In this document: positions 17,596 through 26,027 of the stretch, piece by piece | How the letters are laid out: each line of letters starts with the position of its first letter | How positions within the stretch are numbered: the first letter of the stretch is position 1 | Source of the DNA: Oceanobacillus oncorhynchi | GTDB taxonomy: Bacteria; Bacillota; Bacilli; Bacillales; Amphibacillaceae | Length of the DNA stretch: 64,000 nt | Assembly (NCBI RefSeq): GCF_000821065.1 | Contig: NZ_CDGG01000001.1 | Coordinates: forward strand, 2,294,001-2,358,000 | Direction of reading: 5' to 3' | Notes under the pieces: generated by a model | The model's input: the letters and a program-made list of their open reading frames with translations, nothing else | Database searches by the model: none | What the model was told of the DNA's origin: nothing | Position numbers and translations under genes: made by a program

Positions 17596-17862
17596 ATGGA
17601 AAATAAAAAGATACCTGCATGGTTTAAGGCAGATATCTTATTCAGTGTGCTTAAAGTACTAGTATTGTTTTTATTAGCTATACTTATTCTGTCTACGAAT
17701 ATTGCAATTGGTTCTGTCTATCTGTTTGCGGCCGTTTTTTCTATTTTGTCTTTGGCGCATTTAATTACGATATATAAAACTGCCGGAAAAATGCGGATTC
17801 CTTTGATTATTGAAATGCTGCTTATTCCTTCTCTTTTTGTATTGATTATCTTCCTATTTTAA
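17596..17862 (+). CDS. Small three-span membrane protein, unknown function (88 aa)
   Basis: A hydrophobic protein with three likely membrane segments (about residues 11-33, 37-58 and 68-88) and a short positively charged loop TAGKMR before the last. I do not recognise the family. ATG at 17596 has GGGGGA upstream; an ATG at 17581 lies within that site. Divergent from selD and followed by a strong terminator. Confidence 0.6.
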   Translation: MENKKIPAWFKADILFSVLKVLVLFLLAILILSTNIAIGSVYLFAAVFSILSLAHLITIYKTAGKMRIPLIIEMLLIPSLFVLIIFLF

Positions 17863-17906
17863 AAATAAATAATGTGATTATGACATATCGATTCATTTTA
17901 TTCGAT

Positions 17907-17948
17907 AAAGAAAACACCTTGAAAATCTGCTTCTCAAGGTGTTTTCTT
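17907..17948. terminator. Bidirectional terminator
   Basis: Near-perfect inverted repeat aaagaaaacaccttga (17907-17922) with tcaaggtgttttctt (17934-17948). A/T runs on both sides suit the convergent small membrane gene and the carboxypeptidase gene. Confidence 0.8.
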
Positions 17949-17955
17949 CATTACT

Positions 17956-19026
17956 TTATTCAGCTTGTTCTTCATAGTACTCTTCCAGTGTAATCCCTTG
18001 TTCAGTTATATACTTCGCTGTTTTTTCACCGACATAGCGAAGATGCCAAGGCTCGTATTGGTATCCGGTAATATCTTCTTTACCCTTAGGGAAACGGATA
18101 ATAAAGCCATATTCCGGAGCATTTTCAGCAAGCCACTGTCCTTCCTCTGTCTCACCAAATGCTTCTACTAACTCTAAATTGACTTCTGCACTGGTAACAT
18201 CCATCGCCAGTCCAGTTTGATGCTCACTTTCTCCGGGACGTGCACTGTAGGTGTTTGCATAATCCTCACCATTCTGTGCCGCATTCGCTGCAAAGATATC
18301 GTCCTGCCGGTCATAAGAACGGTAGCCGGATTGGGCAAACATTTCTAATCCTGCTTCTTCAGCACCTTCAAATAATTCTTCTAAGGCATGTGCCGCGTTC
18401 TCGCGCAGATATTTTTTAGGTAAGTCCTCTGTGAAAGGAAAGGGCACATCTGGTACAATCAAGTCTTCAGGGATATAATCATCCGGAAGTGCAAAGCTTT
18501 TATTCACCAGTGATAATTCATCGTATGGATTACCGACAACTTCTGTTCCAGCTTCTGTCACTTCAGGTTCTTCAGGGGGAGGAGCTAAGCCCTCTCCCGG
18601 TTCAATACTTTTTTCGTTTTCATAATAAAGCAGTAACTCTTCTCTTGTTGCTTTATCATAGACACCTGAAATAGCTGTGTCATCTGTTTGCAATTGAAAA
18701 TCTGTTATAGCCCAAGTAAGCTCTTCATCAAATTCATCTGTTGCTTCTAAATCATAACCGATGGCATTTAGTGCTTGCTTTAATTGTAATACAGCATCAT
18801 CTGTATCAAATTTCTGCAGCACCGCATCAGGCGGCTCTGTTTCTTCTTGTTCTGGCTCTTCCGTCTGTTGTCCTTCCGCTTGCTTATCATCTGTATCTTT
18901 TTGCTCTTCAGGTGCTGATTGTTCCGATGCCGGAGCATCTTCCTGTGATGGGGATGGCTCATGTGGTCCGCAGCCAATCAGTACAAAGCAAATTGCCGAA
19001 AGGATAATCCAACTAACTCCTCGCAT
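17956..19026 (-). CDS. D-alanyl-D-alanine carboxypeptidase lipoprotein (VanY/LdcB, M15B) with peptidoglycan-binding domain
   Basis: A 356-residue exported lipoprotein: lipobox LIGC at residues 16-19, then a very acidic low-complexity linker (about 25-65). A peptidoglycan-binding helical repeat follows (about 70-130, LKQALNAIGYDLEATDEF...). The C-terminal M15B peptidase has SGYRSYDRQ, the zinc-ligand pair in SEHQTGLAMDVTSAE and the final zinc ligand in EPWHLRYVG. It trims the terminal D-Ala or crosslinked peptides of peptidoglycan outside the membrane. The linker composition suits a salt- or alkali-tolerant host. Monocistronic. Confidence 0.88.
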   Translation of the reverse strand: MRGVSWIILSAICFVLIGCGPHEPSPSQEDAPASEQSAPEEQKDTDDKQAEGQQTEEPEQEETEPPDAVLQKFDTDDAVLQLKQALNAIGYDLEATDEFDEELTWAITDFQLQTDDTAISGVYDKATREELLLYYENEKSIEPGEGLAPPPEEPEVTEAGTEVVGNPYDELSLVNKSFALPDDYIPEDLIVPDVPFPFTEDLPKKYLRENAAHALEELFEGAEEAGLEMFAQSGYRSYDRQDDIFAANAAQNGEDYANTYSARPGESEHQTGLAMDVTSAEVNLELVEAFGETEEGQWLAENAPEYGFIIRFPKGKEDITGYQYEPWHLRYVGEKTAKYITEQGITLEEYYEEQAE

Positions 19027-19394
19027 GTCATGTTAACTCCTTGCTTTTAATAGAATGAATGAAACTCAAACACTATGATCTGCTAAATAAGTTTGGAGTG
19101 CAGAGTTATTTTATAAAAATTAATTGCAGGTAATCAGTAACGAGAATGGTTTTCCAATCTGTTTTGAGATATATGAAAACTCGAAAAAAGATGAAAACAA
19201 TCAGCAGGCTGATTCCCATAATCCTTGAAATGATGCAGTATAAATTCTGCTTATTAAACAGTGAACGTAGGCTGCATTTCAATATATATTATATGATGTA
19301 TGGAAGTGAAAAAGAAAGGAAAGTGAAGAAATAATTTCAGGAAAAAGAACAATAAAAAAACAAGAACCAGTGAAATTGGCTCTTGTTTTTCATC
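19027..19394. other. Intergenic region between the carboxypeptidase and pepT genes
   Basis: About 370 bases, AT-rich. A 62-codon frame at 19146-19334 lacks a ribosome binding site and family features and is not called. The right end holds the pepT terminator. The left end presumably holds the carboxypeptidase promoter on the minus strand. Confidence 0.4.
19354..19391 (-). terminator. Terminator of pepT
   Basis: On the minus strand aacaagagccaatt pairs with aactggttcttgtt-like sequence (with one G-U), followed by a run of seven T. It lies just after the pepT stop. Confidence 0.8.
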
Positions 19395-20630
19395 TTATTC
19401 TGCTTTTTTTTCTGCAAACAAACGGCTGATTTCAACAATCGTTTTTGCTGCTTTTTCCATATTATCGATAGAAATATACTCAAACTTGCCATGGAAATTT
19501 TCGCCGCCAGTGAACAGGTTCGGTGTCGGTAATCCCATAAATGAAATTTGTGAACCGTCTGTACCGCCGCGGACTGGATGAATAACCGGTTTAATATCAA
19601 GATTGTTCATTGCCTGATCAGCAATATCTACAATATGTTTTACCGGTTCAATTTTTTCACGCATATTATAATATTGATCATTCATTTCTAACTCTACAGC
19701 ATTCTCTCCATATGCGTTCCTGATTTCTTCTACGTACTTTTTAAGGGTGTCTTTGCGTGTTTCAAATTTTTCCCGGTCATGGTCGCGGACAATGTAATAG
19801 ACTGTTGATTTTTCTACATCGCCTTCTACAGAAATAAGATGATAGAAGCCTTCGTATCCTTCTGTATGCTCGGGAGATTCTTTATAAGGAAATTTATTAA
19901 TAAATTGCGCAGCCATCTTTCCTGCATTCACCATTTTGTTTTTCGCTGTTCCCGGATGAACACTGTTTCCGTAAAACGTCACTCTGGCAGCTGCGGCATT
20001 AAAGCTTTCATACTGTAATTCACCTAAAGGGCCGCCATCCACGGTGTACGCATAGTCACAGCCGAAGCGTTCTACATCAAATTTATGCGGCCCGCGTCCA
20101 ATTTCTTCATCAGGAGTAAAAGCAATACGGATTTTTCCATGCTCGATTTCCGGATGATGAATGAGGTATTCCATGGCAGTCATGATTTCAGCAATGCCTG
20201 CCTTATCATCCGCTCCAAGTAAAGTTGTACCGTCAGTCACCATTAGCTGGTGCCCCTCATAATTAGAAAGCTCAGGGAAGTCTTTTGGAGAAAGGGTGAC
20301 TTGTAAATCTTCATTCAATACAATATCCCCGCCTTTATAATCGATTACCTTAGGAGCCACCCCTTTGCCGGTAAAGTCTGTTGCTGTATCGACATGTGCC
20401 AAGAAGCCAATCGCCGGGATATCCTTATCCGTATTTGCCGGCAATGTAGCCATTAAATAACCATTTTCATCATAAGATACTTCTTCCAGTCCAACTTCCT
20501 TCAGCTCATTCTCCAATAGCTTAATCAAATCCCACTGACCTGGAGTGGAAGGGGTGGCTTGAGAATGCATATTCGATTGGGTGTCTATTTTTGCATAGGT
20601 TTCTAAACGCTTAATTAATTGTTCTTTCAT
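19395..20630 (-). CDS. pepT: Peptidase T (tripeptide aminopeptidase)
   Basis: A 411-residue M20 zinc aminopeptidase that frees the N-terminal residue of tripeptides in the cytoplasm. It has [11 protein letters not shown] (first zinc ligand, near residue 76), [17 protein letters not shown] (bridging Asp), [14 protein letters not shown] (catalytic Glu), [17 protein letters not shown] and [20 protein letters not shown] in the last third, all typical of PepT. I start at ATG 20630, 8 bases after AGAAGGAG; the frame runs further upstream, but the added residues are not like the family. Confidence 0.93.
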   Translation of the reverse strand: MKEQLIKRLETYAKIDTQSNMHSQATPSTPGQWDLIKLLENELKEVGLEEVSYDENGYLMATLPANTDKDIPAIGFLAHVDTATDFTGKGVAPKVIDYKGGDIVLNEDLQVTLSPKDFPELSNYEGHQLMVTDGTTLLGADDKAGIAEIMTAMEYLIHHPEIEHGKIRIAFTPDEEIGRGPHKFDVERFGCDYAYTVDGGPLGELQYESFNAAAARVTFYGNSVHPGTAKNKMVNAGKMAAQFINKFPYKESPEHTEGYEGFYHLISVEGDVEKSTVYYIVRDHDREKFETRKDTLKKYVEEIRNAYGENAVELEMNDQYYNMREKIEPVKHIVDIADQAMNNLDIKPVIHPVRGGTDGSQISFMGLPTPNLFTGGENFHGKFEYISIDNMEKAAKTIVEISRLFAEKKAE

Positions 20631-20930
20631 CAAAAAGACTCCTTCTAAATAAATTTTTGATTGTTCCTTTGAAGCGAAAATTTCTGCTATTCTAATTTTA
20701 CAACGCTTTGTATATTTTACCATACTCAACACAAAAACCGTATTCATGCGTGTCCAAAAAGTAACGTATAAAGCTTTAAAACAGTAAAAGTATCTGGACG
20801 TGGACAAGTTTAACAGAGTTTAAGAATACCCTTTATGAAGCTCAATTATTAATTTCTGCAGAAAATTTTTTCTGTTAAAATAAATAAGGAATGATATGAT
20901 TAGAAAAATAGCATATGGGAGGGTTAGATT

Positions 20931-21773
20931 TTGAGAAACATCATTAGCGTAGAGAGATTAAAGAAACGTTTACCGCAAAATAATGTCGTTATTGTAGATG
21001 TACGATTTGATTTAATGGATGCTGATGCTGGGCGAAAAGCTTATTTACACGGGCATTTACCTGGGGCTGTCTATATGGATTTAAATAGAGATTTATCCGG
21101 CAAAGCAGGTAAGCATGGCGGAAATCACCCTTTACCCGATTGGGATTTATTTGCAAATAAACTTGGAAAACTAGGCATCTCCAATGAGACAACGGTTGTT
21201 GTGTATGATCAGGGGAATGACATGTTTGCGCCGCGTTTTTGGTGGCTGCTTGATTATTTAGGTCATGAGAAGGTATACCTTCTTGATGGCGGATTGGACA
21301 GGTGGGTCGCAGAGGGAGGCGAACTGACATCAACGGTTCCTAACCTTCAGCCGACCATTTTTCGCAGAAACGAGAAGGAAAATCGCTATGTTGATATGGA
21401 GGAGGTCAAGGAAAAACTTGAATCTGAAGAAACAACGATTATCGATTCCAGAGCACCTGCAAGATATTTAGGTGACGAGGAACCGATGTATGCTCGTGCA
21501 GGGCATATTCCGGGAGCGGTCAATTATTTTTGGAAGGGTGTTTTAAAAGAGAACGGTACTTGGAAAAACGAGGAACAGTTAAGAGAGCATTTTTCCAAAT
21601 TAGATAAAGATGCGGAGATTATCGTTTCTTGTGGTTCCGGTGTTTCGGCATGCCCAAATATTCTGGCTCTGGATAATGCCGGTTTTAAAAATGTGAAGCT
21701 TTATCCAGGCAGCTTCAGCGATTGGATTTCGTATGAAAAGAATGAAGTCGCTATTGGTGAGGAAGATGAATAA
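20931..21773 (+). CDS. Thiosulfate/3-mercaptopyruvate sulfurtransferase (two-domain rhodanese)
   Basis: A 280-residue protein with two rhodanese domains. The N-terminal one is inactive-looking (VVVYDQGNDMFAPRFWWLL, with Asp in place of Cys). The C-terminal one has the active cysteine in IIVSCGSGVSACPN (near residue 235), where CGSGVSA is closer to mercaptopyruvate-type than CRKGVT-type loops. It transfers sulfane sulfur to thiols or cyanide. The start is TTG after GGGAGGG. Its stop overlaps the start of tag by 8 bases, so the two are one operon. Confidence 0.88.
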   Translation: MRNIISVERLKKRLPQNNVVIVDVRFDLMDADAGRKAYLHGHLPGAVYMDLNRDLSGKAGKHGGNHPLPDWDLFANKLGKLGISNETTVVVYDQGNDMFAPRFWWLLDYLGHEKVYLLDGGLDRWVAEGGELTSTVPNLQPTIFRRNEKENRYVDMEEVKEKLESEETTIIDSRAPARYLGDEEPMYARAGHIPGAVNYFWKGVLKENGTWKNEEQLREHFSKLDKDAEIIVSCGSGVSACPNILALDNAGFKNVKLYPGSFSDWISYEKNEVAIGEEDE

Positions 21774-22326
21774 GGAACGTTGTGCCTGGGTCAGTGAAGA
21801 GCCTGTCTATATCGCATATCACGATGAAGAATGGGGACGGCCTGTTTTTCAGGATGATCGCTATTTATTTGAAATGCTGACATTAGAAGGGGCACAGGCA
21901 GGACTAAGCTGGATTACAATTTTAAAACGCCGGGAAAATTACCGCCGGGCTTTTGACAACTTTGAAGCCGATATTATTGCTGCTTATTCAAATGAAAAAG
22001 TAGAAGCATTGATGCAGGATGAAGGAATTATCCGGAACAGGCGTAAAATTGAATCTGTCATTAAAAATGCAAAGGCTTTCCAGCAGATTCAAAAAGAATT
22101 TGGTTCATTCGATGATTATATCTGGAGCTTTGTTGACAGAGAACCAATTGTGAACCATTGGGAACGGCATGAGGATGTGCCTGCTCAAACAGATTTGTCA
22201 AAACAGCTAAGCAAGGATTTGAAAAAGAGAGGATTTTCCTTTGTAGGACCGGTGATTTGTTACTCTTTTATGCAAGCGACAGGTATGGTAAATGACCATA
22301 CTAAAAGTTGTTTTTTGAGTGGGTGA
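21766..22326 (+). CDS. tag: DNA-3-methyladenine glycosylase I
   Basis: A 186-residue base-excision repair enzyme removing 3-methyladenine. Diagnostic motifs are RCAWV at the N-terminus (zinc-site Cys), YHDEEWGRPVFQDDRYLFEMLTLEGAQAGLSW split across residues 14-46 with the catalytic Glu and base-stacking Trp, and the C-terminal GFSFVGPVICYSFMQATGMVNDH carrying further zinc ligands. ATG at 21766 overlaps the sulfurtransferase stop; the frame start at 21733 lies within the upstream gene and is rejected. Confidence 0.93.
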   Translation: MNKERCAWVSEEPVYIAYHDEEWGRPVFQDDRYLFEMLTLEGAQAGLSWITILKRRENYRRAFDNFEADIIAAYSNEKVEALMQDEGIIRNRRKIESVIKNAKAFQQIQKEFGSFDDYIWSFVDREPIVNHWERHEDVPAQTDLSKQLSKDLKKRGFSFVGPVICYSFMQATGMVNDHTKSCFLSG

Positions 22327-22489
22327 AGAGCCAGCTGACCGGGTATTTTTATAAGCGAATCGTATCCTTATCATAGAACCAAGCACATACCTTTGTTTTA
22401 TCTGCCTGTTATTGTAAACTAAAAAATGCATTAGGGACTATTGTGAAACAAACAGAGATAAAATCATTTACAGGAGGTCATCCAGGAAT

Positions 22490-23314
22490 ATGAATTACAT
22501 TACACTTAATAATGGCTTAGAAATGCCGCAGCTTGGTTTCGGCGTCTGGAAGGTAGAAAATGAAAAAGCTATCCCTGCTGTGGAGCATGCATTAAAATCA
22601 AATTATCGTTCCATTGATACAGCAAAAGTTTATGGGAATGAAGAAGGCGTTGGACAAGCAATTGCAAACAGCGGTGTCCCTCGTGAAGAAATCTTTCTTA
22701 CAACAAAGGTGTGGAATGCAGATCATGGTTATGATGAAACCTTAAAAGCTTTTGATGCAAGCTTAGAAAGACTGGGTACAGACTATGTGGACCTTTATTT
22801 GATTCACTGGCCGACCCCGGAGCATGATCAATATATCGATACGTATAAAGCGTTGGAAAAAATCTATAAAGACGGCAAAGCAAAAGCGATTGGCGTCTGT
22901 AATTTTGAAATAGAGCATTTAGAACGTTTACTAGACGAATGTGAGGTTGTACCGGCTGTAAATCAGGTAGAGTGCCACCCATACTTGCAACAGAAAGAAT
23001 TGCGTGCCTTTTGTAAAGAGAAAGGTATTTATGTAGAAGCATACAGCCCTCTCATGAATGGAAAAGATGTCTTAAAAGATGAAGCGCTAAAACAAATTGC
23101 TGAGAACAAAGAGAAAACCATTGCGCAAGTTATTCTGCGCTGGCACTTACAGTCTGATTTGATTGTCATTCCAAAATCAGTAACACCTTCTCGTATCGAA
23201 GCTAACCTGGATGTGTTTGATTTTGAATTAAACGAAGAAGAAAGAAAAACAATCGATGCGCTGGATCGTAATATTCGCAGCGGATGGCATCCGAATGAAA
23301 TGAATTCACGTTAA
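22490..23314 (+). CDS. Aldo/keto reductase (2,5-diketo-gluconate reductase / glyoxal reductase type)
   Basis: A 274-residue NADPH-dependent (beta/alpha)8 reductase. It shows GFGVWKVEN, SIDTAKVYGNEEGVG (catalytic Tyr and Asp), the catalytic Lys in FLTTKVWNADHG, the catalytic His in LYLIHWPTP and the cofactor-binding VIPKSVTPSRIEANLDVFDF near the C-terminus. It reduces small aldehydes such as methylglyoxal, or keto sugars. Close to B. subtilis YvgN/YtbE by pattern. ATG with AGGAGGTC upstream. Monocistronic. Confidence 0.9.
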   Translation: MNYITLNNGLEMPQLGFGVWKVENEKAIPAVEHALKSNYRSIDTAKVYGNEEGVGQAIANSGVPREEIFLTTKVWNADHGYDETLKAFDASLERLGTDYVDLYLIHWPTPEHDQYIDTYKALEKIYKDGKAKAIGVCNFEIEHLERLLDECEVVPAVNQVECHPYLQQKELRAFCKEKGIYVEAYSPLMNGKDVLKDEALKQIAENKEKTIAQVILRWHLQSDLIVIPKSVTPSRIEANLDVFDFELNEEERKTIDALDRNIRSGWHPNEMNSR

Positions 23315-23328
23315 CAAACTACAATTAA

Positions 23329-23371
23329 AAAACACCTTCTTTCATTTATTTAAAGAGAGAAGGTGTTTCCT
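23329..23371. terminator. Bidirectional terminator
   Basis: Arms aaacaccttct (23330-23340) and agaaggtgttt (23358-23368) with A-rich and T-rich flanks. It serves the converging aldo/keto reductase and HD-domain genes. Confidence 0.75.
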
Positions 23372-23374
23372 TTA

Positions 23375-23917
23375 TTATTTGAAAAAACGTTTAACAGCCT
23401 GTTCAAACTCTTTAAAATAAGAAGGAATCTCATCCGGAGATAAATGAGCATACATTTCTTCTGCGATAGCCTCGTTGTACCATTTTTGCTGCTTGTACCC
23501 GGCGTTAAAGTTCTTCCAGATATCCTCGCCGAGCTGTTGATGCTCTTTTTCCAATTCTAAAAGATTATCTAATTTATCCGCAATAATCAGATATTTCACT
23601 TCCTTTGGAGCATCTTTTAAATGTTCCACTGTCGCTTTTTTTCTGTCCCACCAAGACTTTGATTTATCCTCCGTATGAGAAGCAACAAGGTCAGCAATTT
23701 CTTTTCCGAACTGACGTTCAATGTCCTCGATGCTGACATTGGTATCCTCAACAACATCATGCAAGTATCCGGCGCTGATTAAATCATCGGAACAGCCTTC
23801 TTTTTCTAGACGTTCTGCAACACGAACAGGATGGGTTATGTACGGTTCATTTGAATTTTTACGTGCTTGACCTTGATGTGCTTTTGAGGCAAAAGCTTTT
23901 GCATTATCTCTTTTCAT
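23375..23917 (-). CDS. HD-domain phosphohydrolase (SpoT/MESH1-like)
   Basis: A 180-residue soluble protein with the metal-dependent HD fold of the RelA/SpoT hydrolase domain. The visible motifs are AHQGQARKNSNEPYITHPVR (His near residue 14 and HPVRVAE), GYLHDVVEDTNVS (the HD pair) and IIADKLDNLLEL (C-terminal metal Asp). No synthetase, TGS or ACT domain is present, so it would act alone as an alarmone or nucleotide pyrophosphohydrolase. Substrate unproven. A good AGGAGG site precedes the ATG. Confidence 0.8.
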   Translation of the reverse strand: MKRDNAKAFASKAHQGQARKNSNEPYITHPVRVAERLEKEGCSDDLISAGYLHDVVEDTNVSIEDIERQFGKEIADLVASHTEDKSKSWWDRKKATVEHLKDAPKEVKYLIIADKLDNLLELEKEHQQLGEDIWKNFNAGYKQQKWYNEAIAEEMYAHLSPDEIPSYFKEFEQAVKRFFK

Positions 23918-24198
23918 TATATCCTCCTAAAAACTTAAATAAGTAGTCCTATTATAACAGAAAATACAGATATCAACTGAATTTTTTCTTAATGAAGGAC
24001 AAATGAACGTGAACTTTTGAAACAGCATCATTTGCCTTTCAATTATTGCAGGAAACAAGTACACTAGATGTAAAGATAACGAAGGAAATTAAAAAATCAC
24101 ACCTATATTTATTTAAAAAGCAGGGGGACGAATAATTGAAAATGCCTTTACTCTCTGCAAAAAATAGTTTGATAATTTGAGATAAGCGAGGGACATTC

Positions 24199-25248
24199 AT
24201 GGAAAAAGGAATTAACCAACGTAAAACAGAACATATCCGCCTTTGTCTGGAAGGAGACGTAGAGGGTGTAAATAAATCTACAGGATTGGAAGGTATTCAC
24301 TTTCTTCATAATGCTTTGCCGGAAATTGATTTTGCTGATATTTCATTGAGAACATCATTTTTAGGCAAAGCGCTGCAGGCGCCATTTCTAGTCAGTTCCA
24401 TGACTGGCGGATCTGAACTGGCGACCACAATCAATCAAAATTTGGCTAGAGCGGCAGAACAAAAAGGCTGGGCACTGGCAATTGGTTCGACAAGAGCATT
24501 TTTAGAAAGTGAGCAGCATAAGGATTCTTTCCTTATTCGCAGACAGGCGCCAACTGTGCCATTAATCGTAAACATTGGCGCTGTCCAATTAAATTATGGC
24601 TATGGAGCAGAGGAATGCCAGCGTATTATTGATAAGACAGAGGCTGATTCCATCGTTCTTCATTTAAATTCATTGCAGGAAGCTGTGCAGGACGGCGGCG
24701 ATTTGAATTTCAAAGATTTACTGCCAAAAATTGAACAGGTTTGTAAACAGGTGGAAGCGCCAGTAGGGGTCAAGGAAGTAGGATTCGGCATTGACGGGGA
24801 AGCTGCCAAAAGATTGTATGATGCGGGCATCTCTTATATTGATGTTGCTGGAGCGGGCGGAACCTCCTGGAGCCAGGTGGAAAAGCTGCGCTCGAAGGAC
24901 CCATTAAAGCGGGCAGCTGCGGAAGCATTTAATAACTGGGGAAATCCGACCAAGGATTGTCTGGTCACTGTACGCAGTGAGCTTCCTGAAGCGCCTTTAG
25001 TTGCCAGCGGAGGCATGAAAACAGGCGTGGATGCTGCGAAGGCAATTACGATTGGGGCAGATATTATCGGGTATGCCAGACATCTGCTCCAGGCAGCCAC
25101 AGAATCAGCAGAAGCCGTTGTTCAGACAATGGACCAATTGGAATTAGAGCTGAAGATGACGATGTTTGGCGTTGGCGCAGCCGATTTAAATGAACTAAAA
25201 AATACAAAGCGTGTATCCATTAATGGAAAATCGCTGTTAGATGCATAA
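24199..25248 (+). CDS. fni: Isopentenyl-diphosphate delta-isomerase, type 2 (FMN)
   Basis: A 349-residue flavoenzyme interconverting isopentenyl and dimethylallyl diphosphate. It starts NQRKTEHIRLCLE, the type-2 signature with substrate-binding RK and H. It continues with SSMTGGSELATTINQNLA, AIGSTRAFLES, VIVNIGAVQ-like PLIVNIGAVQLNYGYG and the FMN-phosphate loop VAGAGGTSW. It ends with DIIGYARHLL and the expected length. Cytoplasmic. Monocistronic, with its own terminator. Confidence 0.93.
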   Translation: MEKGINQRKTEHIRLCLEGDVEGVNKSTGLEGIHFLHNALPEIDFADISLRTSFLGKALQAPFLVSSMTGGSELATTINQNLARAAEQKGWALAIGSTRAFLESEQHKDSFLIRRQAPTVPLIVNIGAVQLNYGYGAEECQRIIDKTEADSIVLHLNSLQEAVQDGGDLNFKDLLPKIEQVCKQVEAPVGVKEVGFGIDGEAAKRLYDAGISYIDVAGAGGTSWSQVEKLRSKDPLKRAAAEAFNNWGNPTKDCLVTVRSELPEAPLVASGGMKTGVDAAKAITIGADIIGYARHLLQAATESAEAVVQTMDQLELELKMTMFGVGAADLNELKNTKRVSINGKSLLDA

Positions 25249-25260
25249 TTTGCAAGCTAG

Positions 25261-25290
25261 AAGGTGTGGAGAATTCCACGCCTTTTTATT
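25261..25290 (+). terminator. Terminator of fni
   Basis: aaggtgtgga (25261-25270) pairs with tccacgcctt (25275-25284, one G-U), followed by ttttatttt. Confidence 0.75.
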
Positions 25291-25291
25291 T

Positions 25292-25468
25292 TAGGTCCCG
25301 GAAATATACCCTGCTTCCCGTGACCCCTGAGTTCATCTCCTTTAAAGAAGACTTAGCGATTGGCAAGCCGAGAGGCGTAGACAGAGCTAAAGTCGCACTT
25401 ATGCGCCAAGGGTAAAAAAAGAAATTCACTTTTCTCCTGTTGGATCTTCACCCTGGGACTGCGATTAC
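25292..25468. repeat. Dispersed intergenic repeat, copy B
   Basis: About 177 bp, alignable over its length to copy A at 2137-2330 in the same orientation, with tcatctcctttaaagaagac (25333-25352), attggcaagccg and ctgggactgcgatta conserved. No ORF in good context. It begins right after the fni terminator. Confidence 0.75.
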
Positions 25469-25513
25469 CAATGTTGTCAGGTTAGTGAATTTTCTTAAAT
25501 ACTCAACTTTCGC

Positions 25514-25565
25514 ACCTAAGAATAAGCAAATATATCTTGCTATTCCAAGATGAACATGTTCTTCA
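25514..25565. repeat. Short dispersed repeat, copy 2
   Basis: Same orientation and about 90 percent identical over 44 bases to 8537-8585. Here it lies between copy B and the 112-base hairpin element, so the gap carries several repeat modules in a row. Confidence 0.7.
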
Positions 25566-25605
25566 TTACCATTTTGAAATTGATGATGGTGCATAGCTCT
25601 GCTCC

Positions 25606-25717
25606 GGCCAACCACGCCGCTTTCCGACGTACAAATGTTTTCGATGGGACGAGTAATCGCAACCCCAGGAGTCACGGGTTTAGCCTGCAAACCACTTAGA
25701 AGTCTGCGTGGTTGGCC
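25606..25717. repeat. Hairpin-capable element with 12-bp terminal inverted repeats
   Basis: Perfect arms ggccaaccacgc (25606-25617) and gcgtggttggcc (25706-25717) enclose 88 bases. The interior carries gatgggacgagtaatcgca (25643-25661), the exact inverse of 2311-2329 in copy A. No coding capacity. It may be a MITE-like or structured RNA element. Confidence 0.6.
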
Positions 25718-25945
25718 TGCGCTCTGATAGGATTCTACAGCGAATGAAAGAAATAAGATTTTAATGAGCTGAATGAAATAGCAGCTTTCGTCTGAACAAT
25801 CCAATCATAACAGTATGGATATGAAATACAGGGAGTCGCTTCCATGCACAGAAAGTAATCTTGACGGAACATTTTACCATACAGCAAGAACACCGATGCT
25901 TAAAGGCCAAGTGACGTTTTAGAAGAAATAATTGGCTATAAAAAT

Positions 25946-25970
25946 GTTTAATGTGTTTTGAAAAGGGAAA
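25946..25970 (+). promoter_or_regulatory. SigB-type general-stress promoter
   Basis: GTTTAA (25946-25951), a 13-base spacer and GGGAAA (25965-25970) match the SigB consensus closely. It lies 57 bases before the DUF2188 gene, whose B. subtilis relative YdaT is, as I recall, a SigB-regulated stress gene. Confidence 0.65.
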
Positions 25971-26027
25971 AGTCCTTATAAAATGACCCTTACAGCTACT
26001 TACACTACGGAAAAAGGAGGCATTTTA

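Noticed and set aside
19146..19334. 62-codon plus-strand frame between the carboxypeptidase and pepT genes
   Set aside because: No ribosome binding site, low-complexity basic sequence, AT-rich context.
25448..25804. 118-codon minus-strand frame in the repeat-rich gap
   Set aside because: Covers several repeat modules and has no start context; interpreted as non-coding.
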